64,000 nt of DNA from positions 354,158 to 418,157 of the forward strand of contig JACVVK020000524.1 in the NCBI GenBank assembly GCA_018292915.2, given 5' to 3'. Source of the DNA: Batillaria attramentaria (Eukaryota > Mollusca > Gastropoda > Batillariidae). Position 1 is the stretch's first letter. The number at the start of each line of letters is the position of its first letter. Of this stretch, positions 39,080 through 51,206 are shown piece by piece. The position numbers were made by a program, and so were the translations under genes. Below the pieces are notes generated by a model. That model was not told the origin of the DNA. It did no database searches and saw nothing but the letters and a program-made list of their open reading frames with translations.

Positions 39080-41318
39080 CACCATCTAGATGTCACAAGC
39101 ACCACCTGCCATCACACCATATACCTTGTAGAGACCAATACATCGTATCCCATGTAGAGACCACTATATTGTATCCCATATAGATACCACTACATTGTAT
39201 CCCGTGTAGAGAGCATTACATCATATCCGATGTAAAGATGACTACATTGTATCCCAAGTAGATACCACCATCACCAGTACATCGTATCCTGTGTAGATAC
39301 CACCACCACCACTACATCATATCCTATGTAGAGACCACTACACTGTATCCCGTGTAGATACCACCAACACTATTACATCGTATCCCACGTAGGTACCACC
39401 ATCACTTACATCGTATCCCGTGTAGAGACCACTACACTATCCCGTGTAGATACCACCCTCACTACTACACCATATCCCGTGTAGATACCACTATCACCAC
39501 CATGTCGTATCCTGTGCAGATACCATCATCACCACTACACCATATCCCATGTAGATTCCACCATCACCACTACACCATATCCCATGTAGATCTGTACAAT
39601 ATCACCACCACTACACTGTATCCCATGTAGCTCTATACCACCATCACCACTACACCGTATCCTGTATAGATACCACCATCACCACTACACCATATCCTGT
39701 ATAGATACCACCATCACCTTTACACCGTATCCTGTATAGATACCACCATCACCACTACACCATATCCCATGTAGGTCTATACCACCATCACCACTACACC
39801 ATATCCTGTATAGATACCACCATCACCTTTACACCATATCCTGTATAGATACCACCATCACCTTTACACCGTATCCTGTATAGATACCACCATCACCACT
39901 ACACCGTATCCCATGTAGATACCACCATCACCACTACACCATATCCTGTATAGATACCACCATCACCACTACACCATATCCTGTATAGATACCACCATCA
40001 CTACTACACCGTATCCCATGTAGATACCACCATCACTACTACACCATATCTCATGTAGATGCCATCATCACCACACTGTATCCAATTTAGAGATCACCGT
40101 TACACCATATCCCATTTAGAGACCATTGTCATCACCACACCATATCCCATTTAGAGACCATGGTCATCACCACACCATATCCCATTTAGAGACCATGGTC
40201 ATCACCACACCATATCCCATTTAGAGACCATTGTCATCACCACACCATATCCCATTTAGAGACCGTTGTCATCACCACACCATGTCCCATTTAGAGACCA
40301 TGGTCATCACCACACCATATCCCATTTAGAGACCATTGTCATCACCACACCATATCCCATTTAGAGACCATTGTCATCACCACACCATATCCCATTTAGA
40401 GACCATTGTCATTACCACACCATATCCTATTTAGAGACCATTGTCATCACCACACCATATATCCCATTTAGAGACCATGGTCATCACCACACCATATCCC
40501 ATGTAGAGACCGTTGTCATCACCACACCATATCCCATTTAGAGACCATGGTCATCACCACACCATATCCCATTTAGAGACCATTGTCATCACCACACCAT
40601 ATCCTATTTAGAGACCATGGTCATCACTACACCATATCCCATTTACTGATTTAGAGACCATTGTCATCACCACACCATTATATCCCATTTAGAGACCATG
40701 GTCATCACCACACCATATCCCATTTAGAGACCATTGTCATCACCACACCATATCCCATTTAGAGACCATGGTCATTACCACACCATATCCCATATAGAGA
40801 CCATTGTCATCACCACACCATATCCCATTTAGAGACCATTGTCATCACCACACCATATCCCATTTAGAGACCATTGTCATCACCACACCATATCCCATTT
40901 AGAGACCGTTGTCATCACCACACCATATCCCATTTAGAGACCATTGTCATCACCACACCATATCCCATTTAGAGACCATGGTCATCACCACACCATATCC
41001 CATTTAGAGACCATTGTCATCACCACACCATGTCCCATTTAGAGACCATGGTCATCACCACACCATATCACATTCAGAGACCATTGTCATCACCACACTA
41101 TATATCCCATTTAGAGACCATGGTCATCACCACATCATATCCCATTTAGAGACCATTGTCATCACCACACCATATCCCATTTAGAGACCATTGTCATCAC
41201 CACACCATATATCCCATTTAGAGACCATGGTCATCACCACACCATATCCCATTTAGAGACCATTGTCATCGCCACATCATATCCCATTTAGAGACCACTG
41301 TCATCACCACACCATTAC
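39080..41318. repeat. 2.2-kb satellite array of a 35-bp unit in two related versions
   Basis: From about 40,100 the unit ACCATTGTCATCACCACACC plus ATATCCCATTTAGAG repeats some 34 times, alternating irregularly between TTGTCATC and TGGTCATC. From 39,080 to 40,090 a more diverged version (TACCACCATCACCACTACAC plus CATATCCTGTATAGA) repeats about 28 times. There are no spacers, so it is not a CRISPR array. A C-run and (CA)n at 41331-41388 follow. Confidence 0.95.
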
Positions 41319-41328
41319 CCCCCCCCCA

Positions 41329-41388
<60 letters not shown>

Positions 41389-41390
<2 letters not shown>

Positions 41391-42280
41391 GTACAGGAGA
41401 GTCTTCATTTGACATTTAGGAGAAAACCCACACATCCCATCATGTGCAGCATTAGAGGAATTCCAAAACAGGAACTCACATACAAGGTTTCTAGTATTCT
41501 GGCATTCAAAACCGCTCTGAAGTCAGCCCTACAAGAACCAGAGCAGGAAGGCCTTTGTACGCGGCCCCTGCTCCCAGACGCTTGACGAAATATTACTTGG
41601 GATATAAAGGAAATTGTTTTGGTAAACATCTCCCCCGTGTGAAAGGAGGAAATTGCCTGAGACCTATTCAGCCTGCCTGTATCTTGTCATACCACCCCTG
41701 TGTTTTGCCTTCCTACCCTAGAGATGATCAAGCCAGGGTTGCACCCCCTTGCGGGAGGAAAAGATGGAGTGGTGCCCCCTGCTGTTTCCAGGCATTCTGG
41801 GGAAATAGGTGTGTTTTGGCTGGGGAAGGAGGGAGGGGGTCTCGAGAATTGCTGTAGTTGAAAATGGATGCAGCTGATTTTGAATTTTTGAAGAGTTTTT
41901 ACAACTTCAGGGCATGCTTTTCCATGGAAAGCTGGTGAAATTTGTTGGAGATGTACAGTTCATGGCAGAGTGCTCGGAAGTAAAGTGTCTGAAAGAGTTG
42001 TTTTCCATCTGTGAGCTTAGCAGCTTAGAGTAGTTAGAGGGGGGAAAATACATTACATGCTGCTACACCAGTATGACCCAATGTTTGGAGTCCAGAGAGT
42101 GGAATATTGATAAACACTCAAACTCAAAGCTGAACATGTCAGGCCTCATTTCCTTGGGAACAAGGCAAGGGATGTCCAAATTGTTTAAATACTTTAATTA
42201 CTAGTATTGTAGTAAGTGGAGTAAGTCCCTTGAGTGGTTAGGTGTGAGGGGAACCGAAGTTTCAAAGCGCTAACTTTTTT
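41389..42280. other. intergenic, nothing recognised
   Basis: Unique-looking sequence without splice-bounded coding segments or repeats that I can identify. Confidence 0.5.
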
Positions 42281-43731
42281 GGCTCACTTGTGTAACAAAG
42301 TGAGTCTATGTAATAACCCTCCGTCGTCTGTCTGTGTGTGTGTGTGTGTGTGTCTGTCTGTCTGTCTGTGTGTGTGTGTGTCCGCAGTAAACCTTAACAT
42401 TGGCATTTTCTCAGAATCTACAAATAGCAGAGGCACCAAACTTGGCACGCTGATAGACAGCCGTAAGACCTTTAAAATCATACCATATTGATTGACCTTG
42501 ACCCAAGGTCAAGGCCACTAAAGCTGTCTGTTTGGAAATATTACATTGGCAATTTCTCAGAATCTAGGAAAGCCAGAGACATCAAACTTTGCATGGTGAT
42601 AGACATTGACAACACCTTTACTGACATACCTGTATTCAGTGACTTTGATCAAGGTCAAGGCCAAACAAGCTGTTTTGCGGAAAACCTTCCAAAACCTTAA
42701 CATTGGCATTTTCTCAGAAACAATGAAAAGCAGAGGCACCAAACTTGGTTTGCTGATAGACAGCCATAAGACCTTTTAAAACATATCATATTGATTGACC
42801 GTGACCCAAGGTCAAGGTCACTAAAGCTGTCCGTTTGGAACTTTTGCATTGGCATTTTCTCAGAATCCAGAAAAGCAAGAGACATCAAACTTTGCATGAT
42901 TATAGATATTGACAGCACCTTTACAGACATACCTGTATTCAGTGACTTTGAGTCAAGGTCAAGGCCATACAAGCTGTTTGCAGAAAAGCTTCCAAAACCT
43001 TAACATTGGCATTTTCTCAGAAACAATAAACAGCAGAAACACCAAACCTGGCTTGCTGATAGACAGCAGTAAGACCTCCCAATACATACCATTTTGAATG
43101 ACCTTGACTGAAGGTCAAGGTCATTAAAGCTGTCTCATTGGAAATTTAAAATTGCCATTTTCTCAGAATCTAGGGGTATAAGAGGCATCAAACTTTGCAT
43201 GGTGATAGACATTGACAAAACCTGTACTGGCATACTTGTATTCAATATCCTTGAGTCAAGGTCAAGGCCATTCAAGACGTTTTGCGGAAACTTTAATGTT
43301 AGCATTTTCTTGGAAACAACAAACAGCAGAGGCACCAAACAAAGCACAATGATAGACAGAAATGAGACCTATGCAGACATACCCTTTTGAATGACCTTGA
43401 CTGAAGGTCAAGGTCATTACAGCTGTCTGTTGTGAAATTTTACATTACCATTTGCAAGGAAACTAGAAAACTAGAGCTATCAGACTTGGCGTAATGATAG
43501 TCATTGATAAGCTCTTACAGATCTCATTCGAATGACCTTGACCCAAGGTCAAGGTCATACAAGCTGTCCTGGGAAAACTGTTATATTGCCATTATCCGTT
43601 TTCTTAGGAACTGTGAACACAAGAGACACATTACTTCAGGATAGATAGTGATAAGAACTTTACAGACATACTCTTTTGAATGACCTTGACCCATCTCACA
43701 AGTGAGCCAAGGAGGCTTTGCTCCTCTAGTT
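42281..43731 (+). mobile_element. half-site element (family E), near-full-length copy 1
   Basis: The ends GGCTCACTTGTG (42281) and CACAAGTGAGCC (43697-43708) are perfect 12-bp inverted repeats. A short hairpin AGGAGGCTTTGCTCCT follows the right end. Inside, an about 150-bp module repeats some eight times, alternating two types ('GGCATTTTCTCAGAAtC...' and so on), each closed by TTGACC.AAGGTCAAGG. Short frames of 60-90 codons are conserved with copy 2, but frames change between modules and no known domain appears. Confidence 0.75.
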
Positions 43732-43890
43732 ATGATACATACAGGCAGAGAGAGAGAGGGGGGGGGGGGGAGAATGGTAAAGTTAGCTGACAAAAGACAG
43801 TCAATTTTCATACAGGTCTGCCGCTGCTAATTATAATATGTAGGGTAGGTAGATAGTGAAGCATAGAGCAGCAGCCAAACATGCACGCAC

Positions 43891-43957
<67 letters not shown>

Positions 43958-44085
43958 CATGCACACACGCACCTATGGATTTTTTTTTGCTATTTTCTCT
44001 TTGTTCCTGTTGCTGTACATGCGACTATGCGTACCTGTTCCGTGTGGTGTGTGTGTGTGTGTGTGTGTGTGCATCGTGCTCTGTG

Positions 44086-44117
<32 letters not shown>

Positions 44118-44170
44118 AGTGTGTGTGTGTGTGTGGGTGGGTGGGTGGGTGTGTGTGTGTGTGCATCGTG

Positions 44171-44228
<58 letters not shown>

Positions 44229-44234
44229 ATCGTG

Positions 44235-44273
<39 letters not shown>

Positions 44274-44435
44274 CGCGCGCTCGTGTTCAGATGCTGCTCT
44301 ATGTATCACTGTTTACCTACCCTAGATATTAGACAGTAACGGCAGGTATGAAAATTGTCTTACATTAACTGCCTTTACCATTGAAAAATAAAGTTTTCTT
44401 GATTTTTGATTCTCTCTCTCTCTCTCTCTCTTTCT

Positions 44436-44479
<44 letters not shown>

Positions 44480-45944
44480 CTCTCTCTCTCTCTCTCTCTC
44501 ACTCAGCCTGTGTATAATTATATATATCCACACACACACACACAAAAAGTTAGCGCACGTCGGCAGTATGTAATTTCTTCATCAGTACACGGGTGTGAAG
44601 TTGGTAGAGTAGGATTGAACTGTCTTCCCATTCACGCGTCACGAAGGTTAGACACGGAGCGAAAAGAGAGACCTTTAAGTAAAGAAATACCCCGCTTTTG
44701 TCGGGCCACGTTTGCATAGCACAGCCAACAGGTTGTAGTCACAATGCACAAACCGGCGTCCTCAGGAGTTGAAGTAGGGGGGAATTTTGCCCACCCGGGC
44801 GCTAGCAAACACCCCCTCTCCGTCCCCCCTCGCAACACCTCCCTCCCGTTTATCCATCCACCCACCCTAAGCGTTCGCGTAGGTCTACATTGGTGGTAGT
44901 CATCCTCTGGGGTCGAGCTTGCTGGTTGGGATTGTTTGAGTTTTCTTCAAGCAAAATTGAAAAAAAAAAAAAAAAAAGGGGGGGGTGGGGGGTTGGGGGG
45001 GGGGGGGGTAGGGGTCTAACTCTAAGGCATCTTGATCTTTTGCCCCTCCCTCCCCCTCCCTTCGTACTGTTTGTTTGTTTGTTTTCTTTTTGTTTTCACT
45101 CAAGAGTCTGAAGCTTGAGGTTGCAGGATTAAAACAAGGAGAGTCCACCATGAGGAATAGTTTTTTTGTTTGTTTTTTTTAAGTACGTGCGTTGTACCCA
45201 TCGTGTGGTTCACTTCTCGGGGAATAGAAAGAAAGGGATCGGTGGTTTTGGTTAACTTAAACTGTAATTTGGGATTACAAAGAGAGATTACACCTTCTCT
45301 TACTCTCTCACACTTTTCAGGAAATGGATTTTAAAAAAGCAACGACAGCAAAAACAGCCAGAAAAAAAAGCAACCCAACAAACAAACAAAAAACAGAAAC
45401 ACAACTTTTCTTCCTCTCAAGCAAACAGTGATTTTTTTCATCATTTGAAAAAAAAGAAGGTATTCTTGCTCAAAATTTTCAGAAGTTTGTTTATTAGGCG
45501 AAAACACCCCAGGCATTCAGCCGACCGAACTTCTCCTTGAATGTTTGTTTCAGTTTTTTTTTTCTTTTAAATATTGGGGAAAATTTGCTATTTGCTGAAT
45601 TAGATAAGGGTTTCCTTTCTTCCCGAAGTGCACGTGCAAAGACACCCCAGAAACCTTACAAGGATGTCCCTCGCTGCACATTTAATCTGCCCGGGGGCTG
45701 GGAAAGCACACCTGTGTAGACCAGCGTTGACAGTGGTGATCAGGTGCGGACAGGCGTAACATTGTGCCGATAATAGGCAACGGTAATTTGATGAGTGATT
45801 CCACTACGGCAGTCAAAGCGTGGCGCCCAGCTGCAGTGTTTGTGGCTGTGACGCAGTTCTATAGGATGCCTGCACTCCGCGAACACCGTCAGTGTTGCGT
45901 CTACGTTCGGACTCATCGTGACAAAAAGATCAAGAGAAGTTGTT

Positions 45945-45949
<5 letters not shown>
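43732..45949. other. intergenic, microsatellite-rich
   Basis: (CA)n at about 43892-43952, a compound (GT)n with GCATCGTGCT islands at 44044-44280, (CT)n-(GT)n-(CT)n at 44411-44500, and an A-run/G-run at 44959-45008. Long open frames here are simple-repeat artefacts. No gene was seen. Confidence 0.75.

Positions 45950-45996
<47 letters not shown>
45950..45996 (+). repeat. 47-base poly(G) tract
   Basis: An uninterrupted run of G. It is a strong candidate for G-quadruplex formation and also a place where assembly length is unreliable. Confidence 0.9.
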
Positions 45997-45997
<1 letters not shown>

Positions 45998-46004
45998 CCA
46001 ACGT

Positions 46005-46865
46005 CAAGATGGTCGCGGAAAAACGAAGTGCCACTGTCGATTCAAAAGTGCCGATTCCTTTAAAGTAGTCATAATTCTGAAGAAACATTGGTGTGAGGGG
46101 CCATCGTATTATGTTTGCAAAAGGTCGATGTGGTTGCGGAAAAACGAAGTGCCATTGTCGATTCAAAAGTGCCGATTCTTTTAAAGTAGTCATAATTCTG
46201 AAGAACATTGGTGTGAGTGCCATTGTAATATGTCAATTTGGTTGCGGAAAAACCAAGTGCCATTGTCGATTTAAAAGTTGCGATTCCTGCAGTCATAATT
46301 CTGAAGTACAGAGGTTCGTGTGCCGTGGTAATATATTTGCAAAAGTTTGTTCCGAGCTTCATTCGCGAATCGGTCAGTCAAGCTGACTGCGGGAAGACGA
46401 AGTGCCACTGTCCATTTTAAAGTTTCAGTTCCTCTAAAAGTAGTCGTAATTTTCAAGTACATAGGTCTGTGTGCCGTCGTAATGTGTTTGTAAAAGGTTG
46501 TTCAGAGCGTCAACCAGGCATCGGTAAGTAATATGACTGCGGAAAGACGAAGTGCCAGTGTCGATTCTATAGTTGCGGCGACGATTCCTCGTAAGTAACG
46601 TCATATATATATATATATATATATATAAATTTCCGAAACATAGGGCATACGTAGGTGCTATTGCATGATGTAGCGTGTTCGAGAAGGTTGCTTTATGGAC
46701 AACTCCTTTGTGTACAAATGAAGCGCCGTCGGAAGGTAATAATAATAATAATATTAAAAATGATTTTATATAGCGCAGTATCCCAGCAGATGCTGGGCTC
46801 AGAGCGCTCAACAATTACACACACACAGACACAGACACAGACACACACAGACACAGACACAGACA

Positions 46866-46925
<60 letters not shown>

Positions 46926-46931
46926 AGAGAC

Positions 46932-46972
<41 letters not shown>

Positions 46973-47200
46973 TGCATTTTAATTTCAAAAGTTGAAAAAC
47001 GCAACGGAGTGATACTCTTTGAGAAAAAAGGGTGTGGAGGTGCCACCCTCTGGAAAAACGAAGAATTGGAAAATGTCACTTTTTGGTGATGAGAACGATG
47101 ACATGGAAGTACCGATATTTAGAAATTATGTGTTTTTACTGGAGAGGAATAGTCTTCGAGAACGGTTGAATTTACAGTGGCACTTCGTTTTCCGCAGCCC
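46005..47200. repeat. tandem units with an inverted terminal copy
   Basis: The word GCGGAAAAACGAAGTGCCA (with variants) recurs at 46014, 46136, 46244, 46389 and 46539, followed each time by 'TGTCGATT', 'AAAGT' and 'TAATTCTGAAG'. Its reverse complement appears at 47175-47197. (TA)n at 46599-46626, a SINE-like tail at 46738-46812, (CA)n at 46818-46920 and (GA)n at 46935-46970 lie between. Confidence 0.65.
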
Positions 47201-47668
47201 CCTTGACACCCCCCCCCCCCCCGTCACCCCTCACCCGAAGTTTAAGCTTGCTTATTGTGTGGGCGTGTTACTGAGGGCAGACTAGGGTTACTGTTCAATT
47301 AGGCGATGGCGTACGCAGTGCATTGTCGTTATGTTTTCTTCGTGCAGTTCACGTTATAAGAGGAATTGATTTTTCTGTGGACTTTTCCCCCCCCTCCTGT
47401 CTGTTCTAGGACTCTCGTTTCCTTCTTGAGGGGGTATACCCTTTGCGTGATCAGCTGTGCTTATACTGGCTGACCCTGTGTTTCCATTGTCCCTCGCAGA
47501 ATTGGATACCCGTTTTAATTACGAATTGAACTTGTAGCGCGTTAAATTACGTTCAGTCTTCTTGTCGAATAAAAGGGAGAGAGAGAGAGAGAGAGAGAGA
47601 GGAAAAGTGTGCCTGGTGTGTCCTATGTACCTGATGACTACTGTTAAAAATAATTGACATCACGAGGG

Positions 47669-47713
<45 letters not shown>

Positions 47714-48435
47714 CACACACACACACACACACACACACCTTCCAGTTTTTATCAGATCTGTGTAGCTGTCTCATAATGACGCATTTTTTATTTTTATTTT
47801 ATTTTATTTTGTAATGTGCTTAGTTTTACACCTTTTAGGGCACCTTTTCGACAAAACTAAACGACATTGACTACCTCAGCTCACAAGACATTTCACGTTT
47901 CGAAGAACTTGATCGGCAGAAATGCAGCCTCTACACCTCTCTGCAGATTTGCACGTAAGCTTGCATTCAGTGCACGTGCCACCCGAATTCAATGCAGCGC
48001 CGAAGCAGACGCCAAGTTCCAAATCCTACTCCAGTCGTTTCGAATTTTAATGCTGAGATGAAACGGTGGGCAGACGGCATTTGGAGTGAGAGTCGCGGAT
48101 GTTTCAGATCATGTTGCAGAGTCATGAATAATGCGAGCGTCGTTTATCAGACGCTAAGTGCTGCATGGCTTCAAAGGGTCATGGTGGATTATATCAAAAC
48201 CCTTTGCACTGACGGTCGTAGATTTTGTTATCTTGGTTTTTTTTTTAATTTTTAATTATAAAAAAAAAAGTTATAGTTTGTGAACAATACAAAACAAAAA
48301 ATACCAAACAAAAACCCAAAAAAAACAGCAAACAAACAACAACAAAAAGCAACAAAAACAACAAAAACAAAAACGAAACAAAACAAAAACAACAAGCAAA
48401 CCGAAGTACGTAAAATGAATGGAGTGTGTGTGTGT
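47201..48435. other. intergenic, nothing recognised apart from simple repeats
   Basis: C-runs near 47210 and 47390, (GA)n at 47574-47600, (CA)n at 47671-47738, and an (AAAAC)-rich stretch at 48250-48400. No supported gene was seen. Confidence 0.6.
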
Positions 48436-48745
48436 GTTGGGGGGGGGGGGGGGTAAACGTCCTTTTCCACCACATACGGGTGATATATCAAAGACGGGGC
48501 AACGAGGGAAGGGGGAGTCGGGGTGGCCGAATGGTAGAGCGTTGGACTTCTGATGCTCGGGTCGTGAGTTCGTATCCCGGCTGGGGCCAAATATTTGTGC
48601 TGGCTTTTCATGGTTGCCCCGTCTTTGATATCACCCATATGTGGTGGAAAAGGACGTTAAACCCCCAAACCCCCAAACACCCACCCACCCGCAACGAGGG
48701 AAAAGCCAGCACAAACATTTGGCTCCAACCGGGATTCGAACGCCT
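48436..48745 (-). mobile_element. SINE family A copy interrupted by another copy
   Basis: The minus-strand copy is split into 48436-48498 and 48703-48740. The break falls inside GCAACGAGGGAA, which is duplicated around the insertion. The outer copy's head is degraded after 'GGGATTCGAAC'. Confidence 0.85.
48499..48702 (+). mobile_element. SINE family A copy 6, inserted in an older copy
   Basis: GCAACGAGGGAA occurs at 48499-48510 and 48691-48702. The element between them is full length, GGGGGAGTCGGGGTGGCCG to CCCAAACACCCACCCACCC. Confidence 0.9.
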
Positions 48746-48899
48746 GAAGGGGCGGTAACTTGCCCAGACAGGTAAACTGAGAGAGTTCCGTGACCTTTAG
48801 TATGCAGTAATGGGCTTGAGGACAGTGATTTCCACCACAAAATATTCAGGTCCAGAAGGCTTGCACAGTTATACAGGTTATACCGCTGTCCCACAGCCG

Positions 48900-49529
48900 C
48901 TCATCTCCAGTTCAGGGTGGACTGACAGTGATACGCTGTGCAGTGACGATACGAAGTTAAAAACCCACTAGCTTGCTATTTCGACTTGTATCTGATGCAC
49001 TATAAGCCTGTGAGGCATATTTTACGTGTAGATACTATTCTCTAAAAGATTGGCCCCCGTAGTGTAGTGGTTAGCACTTCGGACCATGGACCGGGTTCGA
49101 GTCCCGGCCGAGGCAAGCGGGATTTTTCCTACCTAGGTCGGCTCCTACCCAGAGCGGGTGTGCTATGGGCCCAGTGGGGAGGCTGTTGCCACACAGCCGA
49201 GATTCAGCCACTTCACGGGTGCGACTTTGGGGGTGCTTAGCTTCCCTTGGTATGACACGTCTTATGGTATGCATGATTACACGGCCGACACCGTAGGTGT
49301 TGTAGTTCCCGGGCCTGGTTAATATATATATATATAAGCGTGGAATGCGGCCCTGTCCCACAGTCCCAAACCACACGGACCTCCATGGCATCATCTTACC
49401 ATCATCCTCATCTCCATCATCATGCATAATAAAAATTGCCCCAGCTTTCGAGCCCTCCGTCGATTCCACCCATGACCCGGGAGGAACACCACTGGAACTA
49501 GCAAAATAGAGTTGGGGCAGCATAAAAAA

Positions 49530-49580
<51 letters not shown>

Positions 49581-49680
49581 CAATTTTCAAACCTACATGT
49601 AGCAGGTGAAGCTCGGAAAGTGTCGGTAAGTCGTCATAATTTGACGAAATCATCGAGATTTAAGGCAATTGGCGACACGG
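48900..49680 (+). repeat. dispersed repeat (family H) copy 2, split by a SINE
   Basis: 48900-49051 and 49581-49680 together match the minus strand of 35545-35830. The interruption is exactly the family B SINE. Confidence 0.6.
49052..49580 (+). mobile_element. tRNA-Val-type SINE (family B), full length with (AAAT)n tail
   Basis: Head GGCCCCCGTAGTGTAGTGGT, B-box-like GGGTTCGAGTCCC. The body shares 'GCTCCTACCCAGAGCGGG', 'GGAATGCGGCCCTGTCCC' and 'TCGATTCCACCCATGA' with the copy at 54923-55455. The tail is (AAAT)n at 49528-49579. An internal (TA)n lies at 49321-49335. Confidence 0.85.
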
Positions 49681-49869
49681 GGTAGTGGGTCTCGCGTCTC
49701 TTTCAGCGACTTTTGTCTCCATTGTTTCATAAATCTCGATATTTTGTCAGCTTTCTTTAGCATAACAGATCACTGATAATAACAATTCGATCAATACCTA
49801 AAGTTACATTTACCAAACATTGGTACATGGTTACTAATTGAGAAGACCAGCTGATACATGTTGCTGGTT

Positions 49870-49940
49870 GTGTAATAATAATAATGAGGATTTGTCTGGC
49901 GCTCAACCTCCTGCTGGAGCTCTGGGCGCCTCACAATAGG
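49870..49940 (-). repeat. SINE-like 3' end with (ATT)n
   Basis: (TAA)n followed by 'TGAGGATTTGTCTGGCGCTC', the reverse of a SINE end. No head was recognised. The rest of 49681-50204 is unremarkable. Confidence 0.4.
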
Positions 49941-50204
49941 GTGGCAATACATACACATGAAATACGTCACGTTACATACACATGAAATACACGTCACATA
50001 CACGTTACATACACACAGCTATGGTACATCCTAACACGACATCCTAAAATGACAATGATGGTAACAGTAATGATAGAGAATTTAGTCTGTATAATACGTA
50101 ACATTAACGCGTAATATCGCAACAATTACGTCATTAGTGACGAATTTTTTTTTTTTCTTTCCCCGAACTGTTCTGTCAAAAACCTTTTGTGCTAATAGTT
50201 AATT

Positions 50205-51147
50205 GTTCACGACAGGGGTTATGAAAGCTGAAAAATCTTGCTAGTCCGTCGGGCTAGTAAGATGTAAAACCAACTAGCCCGAAACCATTACCACTAGTCC
50301 AAAAATGCATTTTGTCAAATATAGACCTATTTGTAAAAAAAAAAAAAAAAAATTCACAACACTGTTATCGGGGGAAGAAATGATCCAGGATAAAAAAAAA
50401 AGGAAAGAAGAGTGGCGAAGCCACGTCTGCGTAGCGCCAAAGGCGCCCTACCTAAGGGGATCCGGGGGCATGCTCCCCAGGGAAATTTTTTTAAATCTAG
50501 ATTAAAATCTGTGCAATCTGGTGCATTCTGACTGCAAAATTGCGCATAATCTGGGATGAAAAATTTCAGAAAAGATATGCTTTTTTGTTTTTTGTTTTAT
50601 CAGACCATCAAACAACTTTGTTTTTGCGGTCTTCATTCAATTTCACACAACCCTTGAAAGAGCATGTTCCCCACAATGGCAATGCTTGAGGTCACTCATG
50701 CATCATTCAGACTACTCTCAACTTCAGATAAGCCATGACACTGATTTACATCTCTGAAACAGATTTTTGTTCTACAGTAGAGCCTCACGGCAACTGAGTT
50801 GGTCGCTCAAGTCACAGACACTCACGGTGGTGTCCGGACCACTCCGAGTCCCCGGGAGCGCATGTCAACCGTAGAGATCATGGCATAACAAATGATAATT
50901 GGTACAAGCATAAATGTGACTCAGTAGCAGAGTCTGGTGTTTCTGTGGAGTCTTTCAGCAGTCAAGATTGTGTGACTTTACCTAACTTGAATTTGCGCGA
51001 AGGATAACGTGTCCGAACGACGTACACTGACATCACGGCGTTGCCGATGTGCTGTCATTCAAATCACTGAGTTTAGTCCGGTTGAATTGCAGCGGCATCA
51101 CAGTCTCTCCCTTTCTCTCGCCGTCACCATGGCAATCACACACACCG

Positions 51148-51206
<59 letters not shown>

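Noticed and set aside
40100..41318. CRISPR-like array
   Set aside because: The 35-bp units abut directly with no unique spacers, and the DNA is eukaryotic.
43856..44339. Long His/Thr and Cys/Val open frames (also at 27 kb, 46.8 kb, 51 kb, 54 kb, 61 kb)
   Set aside because: They are translations of (CA)n/(GT)n microsatellites.
49052..49125. Functional tRNA genes at the SINE heads (Arg-, Val- and Asp-like)
   Set aside because: The heads have mismatched stems and continue into repeat-specific bodies with target-site duplications, so they are retroposed SINEs rather than tRNA genes.
50205..50320. Telomere- or integron-like att sites suggested by repeated CTAGTCC words
   Set aside because: There is no recombinase or telomeric repeat nearby. 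The words fit diverged inverted arms of a eukaryotic repeat better.
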